Source: Runella sp. CRIBMP
Lineage (GTDB): Bacteria; Bacteroidota; Bacteroidia; Cytophagales; Spirosomataceae
Assembly (NCBI RefSeq): GCF_009905605.1
Contig: NZ_JAAAKZ010000003.1
Location: forward strand, 620,001-684,000
DNA: 64,000 bases
Direction: 5' to 3'
In this document: piece after piece, positions 33,590 to 42,739 of the stretch
Position numbering within the stretch: position 1 is the first letter of the stretch
Layout: every line of letters begins with the position of its first letter
Translations under genes and position numbers: made by a program
The notes under the pieces: model-generated
Databases searched by the model: none
What the model saw: only the letters and a program-made list of their open reading frames with translations
What the model was told of the DNA's origin: nothing

Positions 33590-35626
33590 ATGAAAAAGAT
33601 ACTCGTAGTTATTCTGGTTATGTTTTCTGGGGCAGTACAAGCACAAGATGCTTTACAGGCAGGTTTTAAAATGTTGGAAAACGGACAGTTTGCCGAGGGC
33701 GCTGCTTTTTTTAGAAACTACCTTACTACCCACGATGCTACGCACAAAACCGCATTGCTTTGCTACGGACGGGGCATCGGGTTGTCAGGAAATGTAACTG
33801 AGGCCAAAGAAGTATTTGCAAAACTACTCGAACGCTTTCCTGGTGATTTTGAGATTTCGCTCAATGCCGCTGAGGCACTTATGTGGGGAAAAGAATACCC
33901 TGCCGCCAAGAGCTATTACGAAAAACTGTTGGCCGAAAATCCAAATGATTTTGCTGCCAATTTAGGATACGCCAATGCACTGGCTTCGTTGTTTGAATAC
34001 GAAAAAGCACTGTCATTTACCAATAAAGCGCTTGAAATACAGCCATCCAACGACAATGCCAAAGTGAGCCGTAAGTATGCTCGCTTGGGATTGGCGGATT
34101 ATTTTGCAAAGAATCAAGACTATAACCGAGCCGCTCCGTTGCTGGAAGCTATCTTGTCGGAAAATGCTACTGACAAAGAAGCTCTTTTTGCCAAAGCACA
34201 GCTTTACATCCAACTTGAACGCTACGACGAATCCGAGAAAATTTATCAACAGTTACTTCAACTCACCAATGGTCAAACTGAAGTGTTTTTGAATCTTTCG
34301 TATTTATCATTTTTGCAGGCAAACAAATCTTTGGCTTTTGATTATGCCAACAAAGCAGTTGAAAGTACCGCCACTCAGCCTCAAAAGTACCTTGTGGCTC
34401 GGTTGGGGCGCATTACAGCCCTGGGTTGGAACGAAAAATTTAAGCAAGCTTTTGCTGAATTAGACTCACTGGACACCCTCTTTCCTAACAACAACGACAT
34501 ATTGATCAAACGAGCGGGGCTTTCGGTTTGGAACAAAGAATTTGCTCGCTCAGTATCGTTATTCAAAAAATCACTGCGTAATGTACCCTCTTCTTTTGAT
34601 GGCAACTTGGGCGTGGCGGATGCCCTTTTTGCCCAAGAATTGGATGATGAATCAAAAAAGTATGTATTGAAAACCTTGGATTATTACCCAAATCAAAAAG
34701 ATGCCAAAGACTTTCTCATAAAATTAAAACTTCGTCATGCACCTGCTCTTACTACCCATACTTTTATAAGTAGCGACAAAGGGGGGAACGCCTCGAAAAA
34801 CTATCAAGTAAATGCGGCATTTGATGTAGCAACAGCATTACGTCTCAATGTGGGCTACCGCCAACGTGAAGTGACTAATTCGCTCGAAAATAATGCGGCC
34901 AATGTGCAGACATTTACCGCAGGTTTGCGGTGGAGAGCCAAACCTTTTTGGTTGGTTACTGGCGCTATTAATTTGACCAAATTAGAGAAAGATGGTACCG
35001 CAACTCCTTTCAAAACGCTTGATATTGCCAGTGAATTTAAAGTAGACAAGTTTCAGACAATCGAACTTCGTTACAATGCTGATGTTCAGAGTTTTACGGC
35101 AGGATTGGTAGGCAATCAGCTTTCATTTAAAAACTATATTGCTACCTATAACCTCAACACACCGTTCAAATTGGGCGTTTATTCTCAGTACTATTATACA
35201 AAAAATTCTGACGGAAACACCCGCAATTTGCTGTTTGCTTCACTGTATTATGATTTGATGGCTACACCTGTTGTAAAGTTTGGTGTAAACTACCAGCGCA
35301 TGACTTTTGAAAAACGTATGTCTAAGGTTTATTTTAGTCCATTTTTATTCCGTTCCTACGAAGCGTTTGGTGTGATCGAAAACCTCAATGTACCAAAGCA
35401 AAAGTTCATTTATCAGATTTCCGTAGCAGGTGGTATGCAGCGCATTGAGGATGAGGAATTTCAGGCCACTTACCGTGCATCGCTCACCCTTGGTTACAGG
35501 CCTAACGCAAACATTGAGATAACAGCATATAGCTTGTATAGCAACAGCGCCACGTCGTCGGTGGTGGGGTATAGCTATTCAGAAACGGGCATTAAAGCAA
35601 AATGGATTCTGTTGAAAAAACGATAA
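33590..35626 (+). CDS. TPR-beta-barrel outer-membrane exporter (YaiO/PgaA-like)
   Basis: The protein has 678 residues with a signal peptide (MKKILVVILVMFSGAVQAQ). TPR units fill about residues 22-390 (for example ANLGYANALASLFEYEKALS). The C-terminus from about 395 is a beta-barrel with alternating aromatic strands, ending YSYSETGIKAKWILLKKR, like YaiO/PgaA/BcsC-type polysaccharide porins. It probably carries the polymer made by the cluster through the outer membrane. Its stop codon is 2 bp from the converging stop of the LytTR regulator gene of the gas-sensing operon. Confidence 0.82.
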   Translation: MKKILVVILVMFSGAVQAQDALQAGFKMLENGQFAEGAAFFRNYLTTHDATHKTALLCYGRGIGLSGNVTEAKEVFAKLLERFPGDFEISLNAAEALMWGKEYPAAKSYYEKLLAENPNDFAANLGYANALASLFEYEKALSFTNKALEIQPSNDNAKVSRKYARLGLADYFAKNQDYNRAAPLLEAILSENATDKEALFAKAQLYIQLERYDESEKIYQQLLQLTNGQTEVFLNLSYLSFLQANKSLAFDYANKAVESTATQPQKYLVARLGRITALGWNEKFKQAFAELDSLDTLFPNNNDILIKRAGLSVWNKEFARSVSLFKKSLRNVPSSFDGNLGVADALFAQELDDESKKYVLKTLDYYPNQKDAKDFLIKLKLRHAPALTTHTFISSDKGGNASKNYQVNAAFDVATALRLNVGYRQREVTNSLENNAANVQTFTAGLRWRAKPFWLVTGAINLTKLEKDGTATPFKTLDIASEFKVDKFQTIELRYNADVQSFTAGLVGNQLSFKNYIATYNLNTPFKLGVYSQYYYTKNSDGNTRNLLFASLYYDLMATPVVKFGVNYQRMTFEKRMSKVYFSPFLFRSYEAFGVIENLNVPKQKFIYQISVAGGMQRIEDEEFQATYRASLTLGYRPNANIEITAYSLYSNSATSSVVGYSYSETGIKAKWILLKKR

Positions 35627-35628
35627 AA

Positions 35629-36318
35629 TCACAGCAAATTGAGCCGAGTCATCAATTCAGATTTGTTGGCCCTACTGATGGGGATGACTTTGTTGCTAAT
35701 CACTAGATTGTTTTCTTCGATATCCACGATTTTGTCGAGATGAACAATAAATGACCTGTGTACCCGCAAAAACTGACTGCCCAGCTTTTCTTCTAAGTAT
35801 TTCATGGTCGTGTGTACTACATAGGAGTTTTTAGTCGTAAAAATTTTGACATAATCGCCTACATTTTCAACAAACGTAATCTCAGCATAAGGTAATCGCA
35901 TGTAACGGCCTTCTATTTTTACGTAAATCTCTTGGCGCTCGGGCGAAACAGCCGTTTTACGGCTATTGAGTTCTAACACTTTCTCAACGGCTACTTTGAA
36001 ACGAGGCAAAGTAATGGGTTTCTGTAAATAGTCTGTTACTTGATACTGATACGCATTAAAAGCATATTCTGTTTTGGTGGTAGTCATAATTACCTGTGGC
36101 ATGGATGTAAGATTTTCTAACAATCCAAATCCCGACAAGCCAGGCATTTCTACATCCAACCATATTAGATCTACCTCTTCGGTCGCCAAAAAAGCAAGGG
36201 CATCTTCGGCATTTTCAAAGGCAGTGATTAGGCGTAGCGAGTCGTGTTGTTCGCAAAGCCGTTGCAACGATTTGCGAGCCATTATTTCATCTTCAACAAT
36301 AATACATTTTAATTTCAT
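35629..36318 (-). CDS. LytTR-family response regulator
   Basis: The protein has 229 residues. The receiver domain (1-120) has the acidic pocket IIVEDE, the phospho-acceptor Asp in LIWLDVEMPG, and Lys in LQKPITLPR. A LytTR DNA-binding domain (about 130-229) follows, with IYVKIEGRYMRLPY, YVKIFTTKNSYVVHTTMKYLEEKLG and FLRVHRSFIVHLDKI. It is the last gene of the H-NOX - hybrid kinase - regulator operon, 27 bp after the kinase gene, and is the likely output. Which promoters it controls is unknown; the adjacent exopolysaccharide genes are obvious candidates. Confidence 0.95.
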   Translation of the reverse strand: MKLKCIIVEDEIMARKSLQRLCEQHDSLRLITAFENAEDALAFLATEEVDLIWLDVEMPGLSGFGLLENLTSMPQVIMTTTKTEYAFNAYQYQVTDYLQKPITLPRFKVAVEKVLELNSRKTAVSPERQEIYVKIEGRYMRLPYAEITFVENVGDYVKIFTTKNSYVVHTTMKYLEEKLGSQFLRVHRSFIVHLDKIVDIEENNLVISNKVIPISRANKSELMTRLNLL

Positions 36319-36345
36319 GGTTTTTTTTAGTCTTTGACAATAGGC

Positions 36346-39300
36346 CTATTTTACTGATTCTTGTAAATGAACCAATTCTTGTTGCAGAATAGGAACAGCG
36401 GCATCCAAGGTACTTTGTATGCCCTCCCAAAGCTTTTGTAACGGTTCTTCTTGCGGATTTTCTTTGGAAATGGTTTCTATCTCTGACAGTTGAAGTTCGA
36501 GTTTGGTAAGCCCTACCATACCGAGTGTAGGGCTCAACTTATGTGCCAATTTATTCAAAGATTCCCAGTCGTTTTGCAGGATTAAGTCTTGAATAACAGG
36601 AAAGTTGGGAAGTACATCGGCCAAAAACGTTTGAAACATATCTGCGGCATAAGCTTTGTCATCGCCATACATTTCTTGAAGGCGAGTATGGTCAAGTTGG
36701 AGGCTTAAATTACCTAATGTTTCAGGATTTTGGCCGGAAACATCAATTTTTACATAACGTTTCAGGATCCCCAACAGCTGATTGGGAGCAAAGGGTTTGG
36801 TTACAAAATCTTCCATACCCACTAATATTGTTTTGTTCTTTTGATCGAGCATAGCCGAGGCAGTGAGGGCTACAATAGGAGTGTGCTGATTAGGATTTTT
36901 GGTATTACGAATGTTGATAGTGGCTTCGTATCCGTCCATGTTGGGCATTTGAATGTCCATCAAAATGATGTCAAAACGCTGTTTTAGCGCCTGTTCAACG
37001 GCTTTTCTGCCATCGGAAGCAATGATAAATTCAATATTCCATTTGTTCAATAAGCTACTGATATACTTCTGGTTCATTATGTTGTCTTCGGCAACCAATA
37101 CTTTGCAGCCCAGCAAATCGCTCGAAACGGCTTGAATCTCGAAGGTATCTGGTATGGCCTCTATGTCTGATTTTTGAAAAGGAAGCATAAATGTAAAGGT
37201 TGTTCCTTTTCCCTCTTGGCTTTTGACCGAAATTGTTCCGCCTTGTAAATCTACCAATTGTTTGGTGATGGCCAAGCCCAAACCTGTGCCTTTGTGTTTA
37301 TGCCCGTGGGCATTAATTTGTTTGAATTTCTGAAAAATTTCTTCCAATTTATTAGCTGGAATTCCTAACCCGGTATCGGTTACATTAAACTCAATCCAGT
37401 GCGTGATCTCTTCTTCTTTTTTGAGTTTCACTGATATCTCTATGCTTCCTTCTTCGGTAAACTTGTCAGCATTGCCGATCAAATTGAGTAAAATTTGGTT
37501 GAGCATAAGGTCATCGCCGAGGTACATACCCGATATACGGGTATCAACCATCATCTCTAACTCGACTGGGCGATTTTGGAGCTTGATTTGAAAAACACGC
37601 TGTGTTGTTCGTAAGAGCCCGACCAAATCAAATGGGTGGCTTTGTACTTCAATTCGTCCTGCTTCAATTTTTGCCATATCGAGTAGGTCAGAGATAAGGC
37701 TGTGCAGAAAATCAGCAGAGGTTTTGAGGATTTCTAAGTATTCAAATTGCTGTTTGTTAGGGCGTGTATCAAACAGTAGGTGAGTCATGCCAATGATGGC
37801 ATTGAGTGGCGTACGGATTTCGTGACTCATATTGGCCAAAAACTGTTTCTCAGCTTGACGAGCGTCTTCGGCTATTTCCTTTGCTTTTTTTAAAGCTGCT
37901 TCCAAAGTTTTTTGGCTGGTTATATCTACATGGGTACCTATAATTTTGATTGGCTTACCCAACTTGTTCCTCTCTATTACAACACCACGGTCGAGCACCC
38001 ATCTTACGGTTCCATCCCTATGCATAATTCTATACTCAAGGCTATGAAATTCTGTCTGGCCATTTCTATATTTATAGTCACTTTCTACTAATAAATTTCT
38101 GTCATCATTGTGTACACTTTCCCACCAAAGTTTTTGATTATTAGTAAGTTCGGTTGTTGAATAACCCAAAAAGTCATTTTGTGATTTAGAAAAAAATGTT
38201 CTGCCTGTTATAAAATTATGTTCCCATATATTATCACCTATATTTTCAAGTACTGAACGGAAACGCAACTCCGATTCTTTTTCTTTGGTAATATCTTCTT
38301 CTAATGCAAAGAAACCGGTTATTTCATCTTTTGCATTTTTTATAGGCTGGCCTTGAATTCGGAGCCAATACTTTTTTTTATTTTTATTGTAGTTCAATAT
38401 TTCTACGGCAAAGGGCTCCCCTTTTTTAATTTGTTGCGAAAGATATTGCACCGTTTTTAGGTCAGTGTCTGGTCCTTGTAAAAAGCTTCCTGGTTTTTTT
38501 CCGACTGACTCTTCAAGCGTATATCCAGTAAGTTGCGTAAAGCTTTTGTTCACCCAGTTTACATAACCATTTTTATCAGCAATAATTACAGGGTTTATAT
38601 TGTCTTCTGCAATTTGAGAGAGCACTTTCAGCTTTTCTTCATTTAACTTTTCGCTGGTGATATCTTCAATTATGCCAAAATATCCGCTTATTTCACCTTT
38701 TTCATTAAATAGCGGCTGACCATCCGAATGCCCCCAAAACCAGGTTCCGTCTTTACGATGATAAATTAAATTAACACTAAAACTTTTTCCATTATTGAAA
38801 CTTTCCAATACTGTCTCAATGGTATCTTCATCAGTTAGCGGTCCTTTGCATAAGCCTACTGGTGTATTGTCCACAATTTCGTTAAGTGAATAACCTGTAA
38901 GTTTACAAAAGCCTTCATTAGCCCAGGTAATATATCCATCAGGATCAATAAATATTACCCCATTTTTATTGGCACTTGCTATTAATGATAAGCGGCTAAG
39001 TTCATCCTCCGTTTTTTTCTTGTCGGTAATATCCCTTCCGTAAATATTAATATAACCCTCATTTGCCATAGTAACACATAGGAATGAATAAACCTTTTCA
39101 TCGCATGTAGCTTCAATAGACCATCTTGGGTTTTTTTTATCTATTTTACTTGCAATTAATTTGAAAAAAAGGTCGTTGTGCAAGAACTGATTTTCGAATA
39201 GAAAAAATTCTAACAACGATGCTGCAGGATTGTTTCTAATTACCTCTCCTTCAAAATTTATTCTAATAAGCGGATCAGGGTTTTGCGTGGGAAAAAGGGC

Positions 39301-39807
39301 AATGTCATGTATTTCTTGGTTAGCTTTTTTTAATTCTTCCTTTTGTTTATTAATTGTTTTTACCAATTCTTGCAGGTCTTTATTGCCTATCTCTTGTGCC
39401 TTTAATACATGCAATAAATCTATCAGTGGGTCATGATAAGCAAAATCATTAATATGCAGATTATGTTCCCGTGCCTGTTCAATAGAACCAAGCCAGGGGG
39501 AACCAATAAACAATAATTCATTGCTAATAGACAAGTATTCAAACTGACCCCTTAGTTTAATTGAAGCATCATTTATGTTTTCTAAAATAATAAGTTGGTT
39601 TTGAAGTACCAACAAATCATTTAAGGATTGAAATGGTGTATAGGGGCGTGGAATGGAAAAGTGCCTTTTAAAATTCTCCCCATTTTTTATAGCACATAGT
39701 TTTTCAACAGACTTGCCTGCAGAAACAACGTTCAGATCCTCATTTATAATAATATAAAAAGGGAAAAGCCGAGTAAACTGTTCAGTATTAAAATAGAAAG
39801 AATGCAT
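36346..39807 (-). CDS. HNOBA-PAS hybrid histidine kinase (HisKA-HATPase-REC-HPt)
   Basis: The protein has 1153 residues. Residues about 1-165 match the haem-NO-binding-associated (HNOBA) domain: LFPFYIIINEDLNVVSAGKS, LKGQ-like LRGQFEYL, LLFIGSPWLGSIEQ and INDFAYHDPLIDLL. Then come a coiled coil, about four PAS domains (180-640), HisKA with phospho-His in [11 protein letters not shown], HATPase_c with GTGLGLAITKQL, a receiver ([12 protein letters not shown]) and an HPt domain (HKLSPTLGMVGL). No membrane segment is visible, so it is probably cytosolic. The H-NOX gene ends 5 bp upstream, and the pairing of HNOBA with H-NOX suggests direct contact. Signal would pass to the LytTR regulator. Confidence 0.93.
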   Translation of the reverse strand: MHSFYFNTEQFTRLFPFYIIINEDLNVVSAGKSVEKLCAIKNGENFKRHFSIPRPYTPFQSLNDLLVLQNQLIILENINDASIKLRGQFEYLSISNELLFIGSPWLGSIEQAREHNLHINDFAYHDPLIDLLHVLKAQEIGNKDLQELVKTINKQKEELKKANQEIHDIALFPTQNPDPLIRINFEGEVIRNNPAASLLEFFLFENQFLHNDLFFKLIASKIDKKNPRWSIEATCDEKVYSFLCVTMANEGYINIYGRDITDKKKTEDELSRLSLIASANKNGVIFIDPDGYITWANEGFCKLTGYSLNEIVDNTPVGLCKGPLTDEDTIETVLESFNNGKSFSVNLIYHRKDGTWFWGHSDGQPLFNEKGEISGYFGIIEDITSEKLNEEKLKVLSQIAEDNINPVIIADKNGYVNWVNKSFTQLTGYTLEESVGKKPGSFLQGPDTDLKTVQYLSQQIKKGEPFAVEILNYNKNKKKYWLRIQGQPIKNAKDEITGFFALEEDITKEKESELRFRSVLENIGDNIWEHNFITGRTFFSKSQNDFLGYSTTELTNNQKLWWESVHNDDRNLLVESDYKYRNGQTEFHSLEYRIMHRDGTVRWVLDRGVVIERNKLGKPIKIIGTHVDITSQKTLEAALKKAKEIAEDARQAEKQFLANMSHEIRTPLNAIIGMTHLLFDTRPNKQQFEYLEILKTSADFLHSLISDLLDMAKIEAGRIEVQSHPFDLVGLLRTTQRVFQIKLQNRPVELEMMVDTRISGMYLGDDLMLNQILLNLIGNADKFTEEGSIEISVKLKKEEEITHWIEFNVTDTGLGIPANKLEEIFQKFKQINAHGHKHKGTGLGLAITKQLVDLQGGTISVKSQEGKGTTFTFMLPFQKSDIEAIPDTFEIQAVSSDLLGCKVLVAEDNIMNQKYISSLLNKWNIEFIIASDGRKAVEQALKQRFDIILMDIQMPNMDGYEATINIRNTKNPNQHTPIVALTASAMLDQKNKTILVGMEDFVTKPFAPNQLLGILKRYVKIDVSGQNPETLGNLSLQLDHTRLQEMYGDDKAYAADMFQTFLADVLPNFPVIQDLILQNDWESLNKLAHKLSPTLGMVGLTKLELQLSEIETISKENPQEEPLQKLWEGIQSTLDAAVPILQQELVHLQESVK

Positions 39808-39812
39808 TTGAA

Positions 39813-40355
39813 TTACCAGTTAACTTTAAATATTTCATGTGTATTGCCTTCGTCTCTGGTTTGAAGTAATTCTATGACCACTTCTACATTATACATTTTA
39901 GCAAGACCACTTAATAATCCCCGTACAAATTCCTGTAAGCCTTCCCTTTTTGAATGATAATGAACATGAATAGAATTTTCAGTTGCATCACTTACTTTAA
40001 ATTCTGGTGGTGTAAGCTTTGGGTACATGAGCATAATACGGTTGTGAAACATAGGGAGGTTAACCAGAAACTCCCTTAAGCTGCTACCGCCAGCTTCCAT
40101 TAAACCACCATATTTTTCTTTACCTGTTTTTAATATCCACCATTCGCCAAATGCATTTAATACCTGGCCTACGGATAACCCCAATATATCAGATGCTGCT
40201 CCTGCCAGTTGATATGTTATAGCATCGTCGTAAGGTTCGTTGCTAAGAAAAAAATCTACATCCACTCCACTTTTTTGCTTCACAGCTTCCCACTTGTCTG
40301 CACCAAAATTTTCAGTTACGAGGTCTTCAATTGCTTTATTTACTATACCGTACAT
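39813..40355 (-). CDS. H-NOX haem nitric oxide sensor
   Basis: The protein has 180 residues and begins MYGIVNKAIEDLV as canonical H-NOX proteins do. The proximal haem ligand is His104 (PMFHNRI) and the propionate-binding YxSxR motif is Tyr133/Ser135/Arg137 (VHYHSKREGL). The distal Tyr of oxygen-binding members is replaced by Glu142, which predicts NO-selective five-coordinate haem. The gene ends 5 bp before the HNOBA kinase start and follows the decayed FIST gene by 20 bp. Its product probably controls the kinase in response to NO. Confidence 0.93.
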   Translation of the reverse strand: MYGIVNKAIEDLVTENFGADKWEAVKQKSGVDVDFFLSNEPYDDAITYQLAGAASDILGLSVGQVLNAFGEWWILKTGKEKYGGLMEAGGSSLREFLVNLPMFHNRIMLMYPKLTPPEFKVSDATENSIHVHYHSKREGLQEFVRGLLSGLAKMYNVEVVIELLQTRDEGNTHEIFKVNW

Positions 40356-40375
40356 ATTTGTTTGATCATTAAAAT

Positions 40376-40940
40376 TTAATTTTCGTAAAAAGAAGTTATT
40401 GTCATTGTTTGATTGTGTAGCTGGCAGTTGCCGCCTTTATTAAAGGTAGATATTTTACCATAAAAATAAAAGCCCCCAGTACAGTTTTGTTATGAAATGT
40501 TTGACTTACGGCTTTTACTTCTTCGGCTGTTTTATCCCCAAGTACCAATTTGCGCCCTACACAACTTATCAGTAACGAAAAGTCAGGAACATTGCCTTCT
40601 CTTATTGTCATTTCTGCTGCTTCTGAAGCGGCCATTGTAAGCCTTCCAAAATTGGCTTTCATAAAACGCAGCCTTGAAACCTCATCGTTTTTTCTTCTTC
40701 GTTAATTGAGAGTATCGTTCTCACAACTGGCTTTTCAGTACCAGGTATGATTACTGATAATGGATATAATAATTCAGTACCAGGAAGCTTTTCTGCTTCT
40801 GAGCCTAAATATTTTTTGTATAGATCAAATGCATTTTGGTTTTCTAATTCTACTAAAATACTAGCTGATGAATTGGTAACTCTTTTCTCCAAACCAAAAA
40901 TGTCCCATCCGCCTTGTGAACCATGGGTAATTTTAATATT
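40376..40940 (-). pseudogene. decayed FIST-domain gene (NosP-type NO sensor), C-terminal part
   Basis: The fragment reads GSQGGWDIFGLEKRVTN, then a frame with AFDLYKKYLGSEAEKLPGTE and PVVRTILSINEEEKTMRFQG. A one-base deletion near 40660 shifts to LMKANFGRLTMAASEAAEMT and LLISCVGRKLVLGDKT. A further shift near 40450 leads to GFYFYGKISTFNKGGNC and QLHNQTMTITSFYEN, with the stop at 40376. The CVGRKLVLG and LHNQTMTI motifs are typical of FIST_C. The N-terminal FIST half is missing and replaced by kinase sequence. FIST proteins that bind haem are known as NosP. Confidence 0.85.
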
Positions 40941-41293
40941 ATCTTACGATATTCGGGCACTATCAAATCAGCAAAATGCCGACCTATCAATTCATTTTCA
41001 GAATACCCTAAGCGTAATTTTACTACCGATTTTACAAACGTGAAATAGCCATCAGGTGAAATTTTATAGATGATATCTTGAACCGACTCAAGGAGCTCTC
41101 TATATCGTTTTTCACTTTCGTGGAGTTCTTCTATTCCTTGTTTAACTAGGTGTTTAAGATTTTCATTCAAATGCCTCAGTTGTTCATTGGCTTGAGACAA
41201 CTGCAATGCTTTTTTCTCCAAAATAGCCTCGGCTTGCAACCGTACTTTTCGTTCTCTATCAACACGCCGTTTGAGCAGTTAAACCTCTTCCAT
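40925..41293 (-). pseudogene. truncated PAS-kinase N-terminus fused to the FIST remnant
   Basis: Directly after the H-NOX stop (TAA, one base, ATG at 41293) the frame reads MEEV, then a stop (TAA). It continues [20 protein letters not shown] and a PAS domain with [15 protein letters not shown] and IGRHFADLIVPEYRK. It is a close paralogue of the N-terminus of the kinase at 47529-50384. At about 40925 the sequence joins the FIST fragment out of frame. The kinase core and receiver are gone, so this copy is dead. Confidence 0.85.
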
Positions 41294-41294
41294 A

Positions 41295-41831
41295 TTACTT
41301 TACTATCACAAATTGTACGTGACTTCCATCTTCGTTAATGGCTTGTTGAGTAATAGTGGCATTTTCGCCAAAGTGAAGCAGGGTTCCTTCTATGAGGCCG
41401 TGTGCAAAGTCAGCCATTTTTCGGCTTGAATAATAGTTCATGATGAGGGTATTATCGTCGGCATGCTCAATATCAAAATGGGGTAATTCTGCATCGGGAT
41501 AGAGTTTACGTACCTCAACATGAATGTAGTTATGGATAAACCCTAGGAAGGTAAAAGCATCAGGTGCTTTTACGATAAAATGGTGGTAAGCACGGGTAAA
41601 GGTTTGAAATAAATACTTGCCATAAGCCCTTAAAAGTGCAGGTACAGGTATTTGGGTGCGGTTACTTAGATTGACAACTAGGGCCACAATCTCACTGTGA
41701 TCGTAAGTACCCACTGCTGTGTAAATACCACCTGAAGGCAAATTAGTGGTATCTACAAGAGTATCAACCATTTCATAGCCAAACTCTTTCTCAACCATTT
41801 CAAAAAATTCTGTAAAAACAATGCCTTTCAT
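41295..41831 (-). CDS. H-NOX-like haem NO-binding protein, second copy
   Basis: The protein has 178 residues and starts MKGIVFTEFFEMVEKEFGYE. The proximal His is His104 (NYIHVEVRKLYP) and the YxSxR motif Tyr133/Ser135/Arg137. The position of the distal Tyr holds a Phe. It is intact and about as long as typical family members, but its neighbouring kinase is destroyed, so its partner may be lost or be supplied by the kinase at 47529-50384. It is the closest relative of the protein at 50386-50922. Confidence 0.9.
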   Translation of the reverse strand: MKGIVFTEFFEMVEKEFGYEMVDTLVDTTNLPSGGIYTAVGTYDHSEIVALVVNLSNRTQIPVPALLRAYGKYLFQTFTRAYHHFIVKAPDAFTFLGFIHNYIHVEVRKLYPDAELPHFDIEHADDNTLIMNYYSSRKMADFAHGLIEGTLLHFGENATITQQAINEDGSHVQFVIVK

Positions 41832-42114
41832 AAGGAGGGTAGGTTTCTAGTCTATATTTCAAAAATATGCTGAAAAGATAGGTTTTTTTTCCAAACATAG
41901 AAACATGAGCAAGCATCTCTGTTGATAAGAGATCTTTGGGTCAAAATCAGGAGAAATGAAAACTGATACTATTACTTGTTGCAATTGCAATGATTGCCCA
42001 AGCGCAGTTCAACTACCTAAGTTCATTTATTAGTGAAGGCGTGCCTGCTATTTTAGTTTATGAACCGATTTTGGAAAGAATGCGGTCAATATTAAAGCTT
42101 CTCTTCCCGATACT

Positions 42115-42515
42115 CCGTTCTTGTACTGGGTATCGGGATTGTAGAGGGTATTTTATTGAAAAAATCTAATAGCAACCCCAATGAACAATTTTGAGTAGAA
42201 CTTCAGTTGACAGAAAAGTCAATTTTTTTACTATTTCTTAAATAGTGACTTTTATTCGACGAGGTCAAGAAATTTTAAAGCTGATGATATTACTGCTGTT
42301 GTATTCTCGTTTAACGGCACTAATTTATGCTCTAAATCCTTTGAAATTTAAGTAAGTAATGTGCAATAAAATATCAATAATGAAAAAACACTCTTCTGTT
42401 GAAGTAAATGTATTCCCCAATCCTTGCCCAGAAGTTATTAATGTAGTATTTGAAATGAAGGAGGTAGGGCAGAATAAAATCCCAAAAAACGAACTCTTAA
42501 AGATTGCTAAACACT
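42115..42515 (+). pseudogene. remnant of a paralogue of the T9SS protein
   Basis: Scattered frames read GIGIVEGILLKKSNSNPNEQF, SDFYSTRSRNFKADDITAVV and FSFNGT, matching GKGIVEVVLMKKSIANFEEQ, SDFYSIRHKVLNVKDITAVV and FSFRGN of the intact gene at 42740-44938. A final piece has VEVNVFPNPCPEVINVVFEM, a T9SS sorting-domain start. Stops and frameshifts interrupt it. It lies on the opposite strand to the intact gene. An older signal-peptide-like stretch (LILLLVAIAMIAQAQ, 41962-42007) may be its 5' end. Confidence 0.75.
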
Positions 42516-42551
42516 AGTCAGCTCAAACAAAATCGCCATAAAGTAAAAACA

Positions 42552-42650
42552 ATAGCAGTCGCTCGCGTCGCGTTAGTGACTGCTATCGGAAGGCTTCCAG
42601 CCTTAATCGTCAAGATGACTCATTATAGTGGACACTCGCTTTGAAGCGAG
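42552..42650. repeat. three consecutive hairpins in non-coding DNA
   Basis: Hairpin 1 pairs 42552-42563 with 42575-42586 (12 bp including a G-T pair). Hairpin 2 is AAGGCT-TCC-AGCCTT at 42590-42604. Hairpin 3 is CTCGCTT-TG-AAGCGAG at 42635-42650. The GC-rich block differs from its AT-rich surroundings and lies between the remnant and the 3' end of the T9SS gene. It may be a mobile-element end, a REP-like cluster or a structured RNA. Confidence 0.5.
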
Positions 42651-42739
42651 CGAATACAATTACACAAAAATTTTTGCTCGACCACTTAATGGTATGCCCA
42701 TTCAGGACTACCAAAAAATCAATTTCCTCTTTCCAAATC

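Noticed and set aside
40402-40892. Two small intact genes
   Set aside because: Their translations are consecutive pieces of one FIST domain in different frames, so they are parts of a pseudogene.
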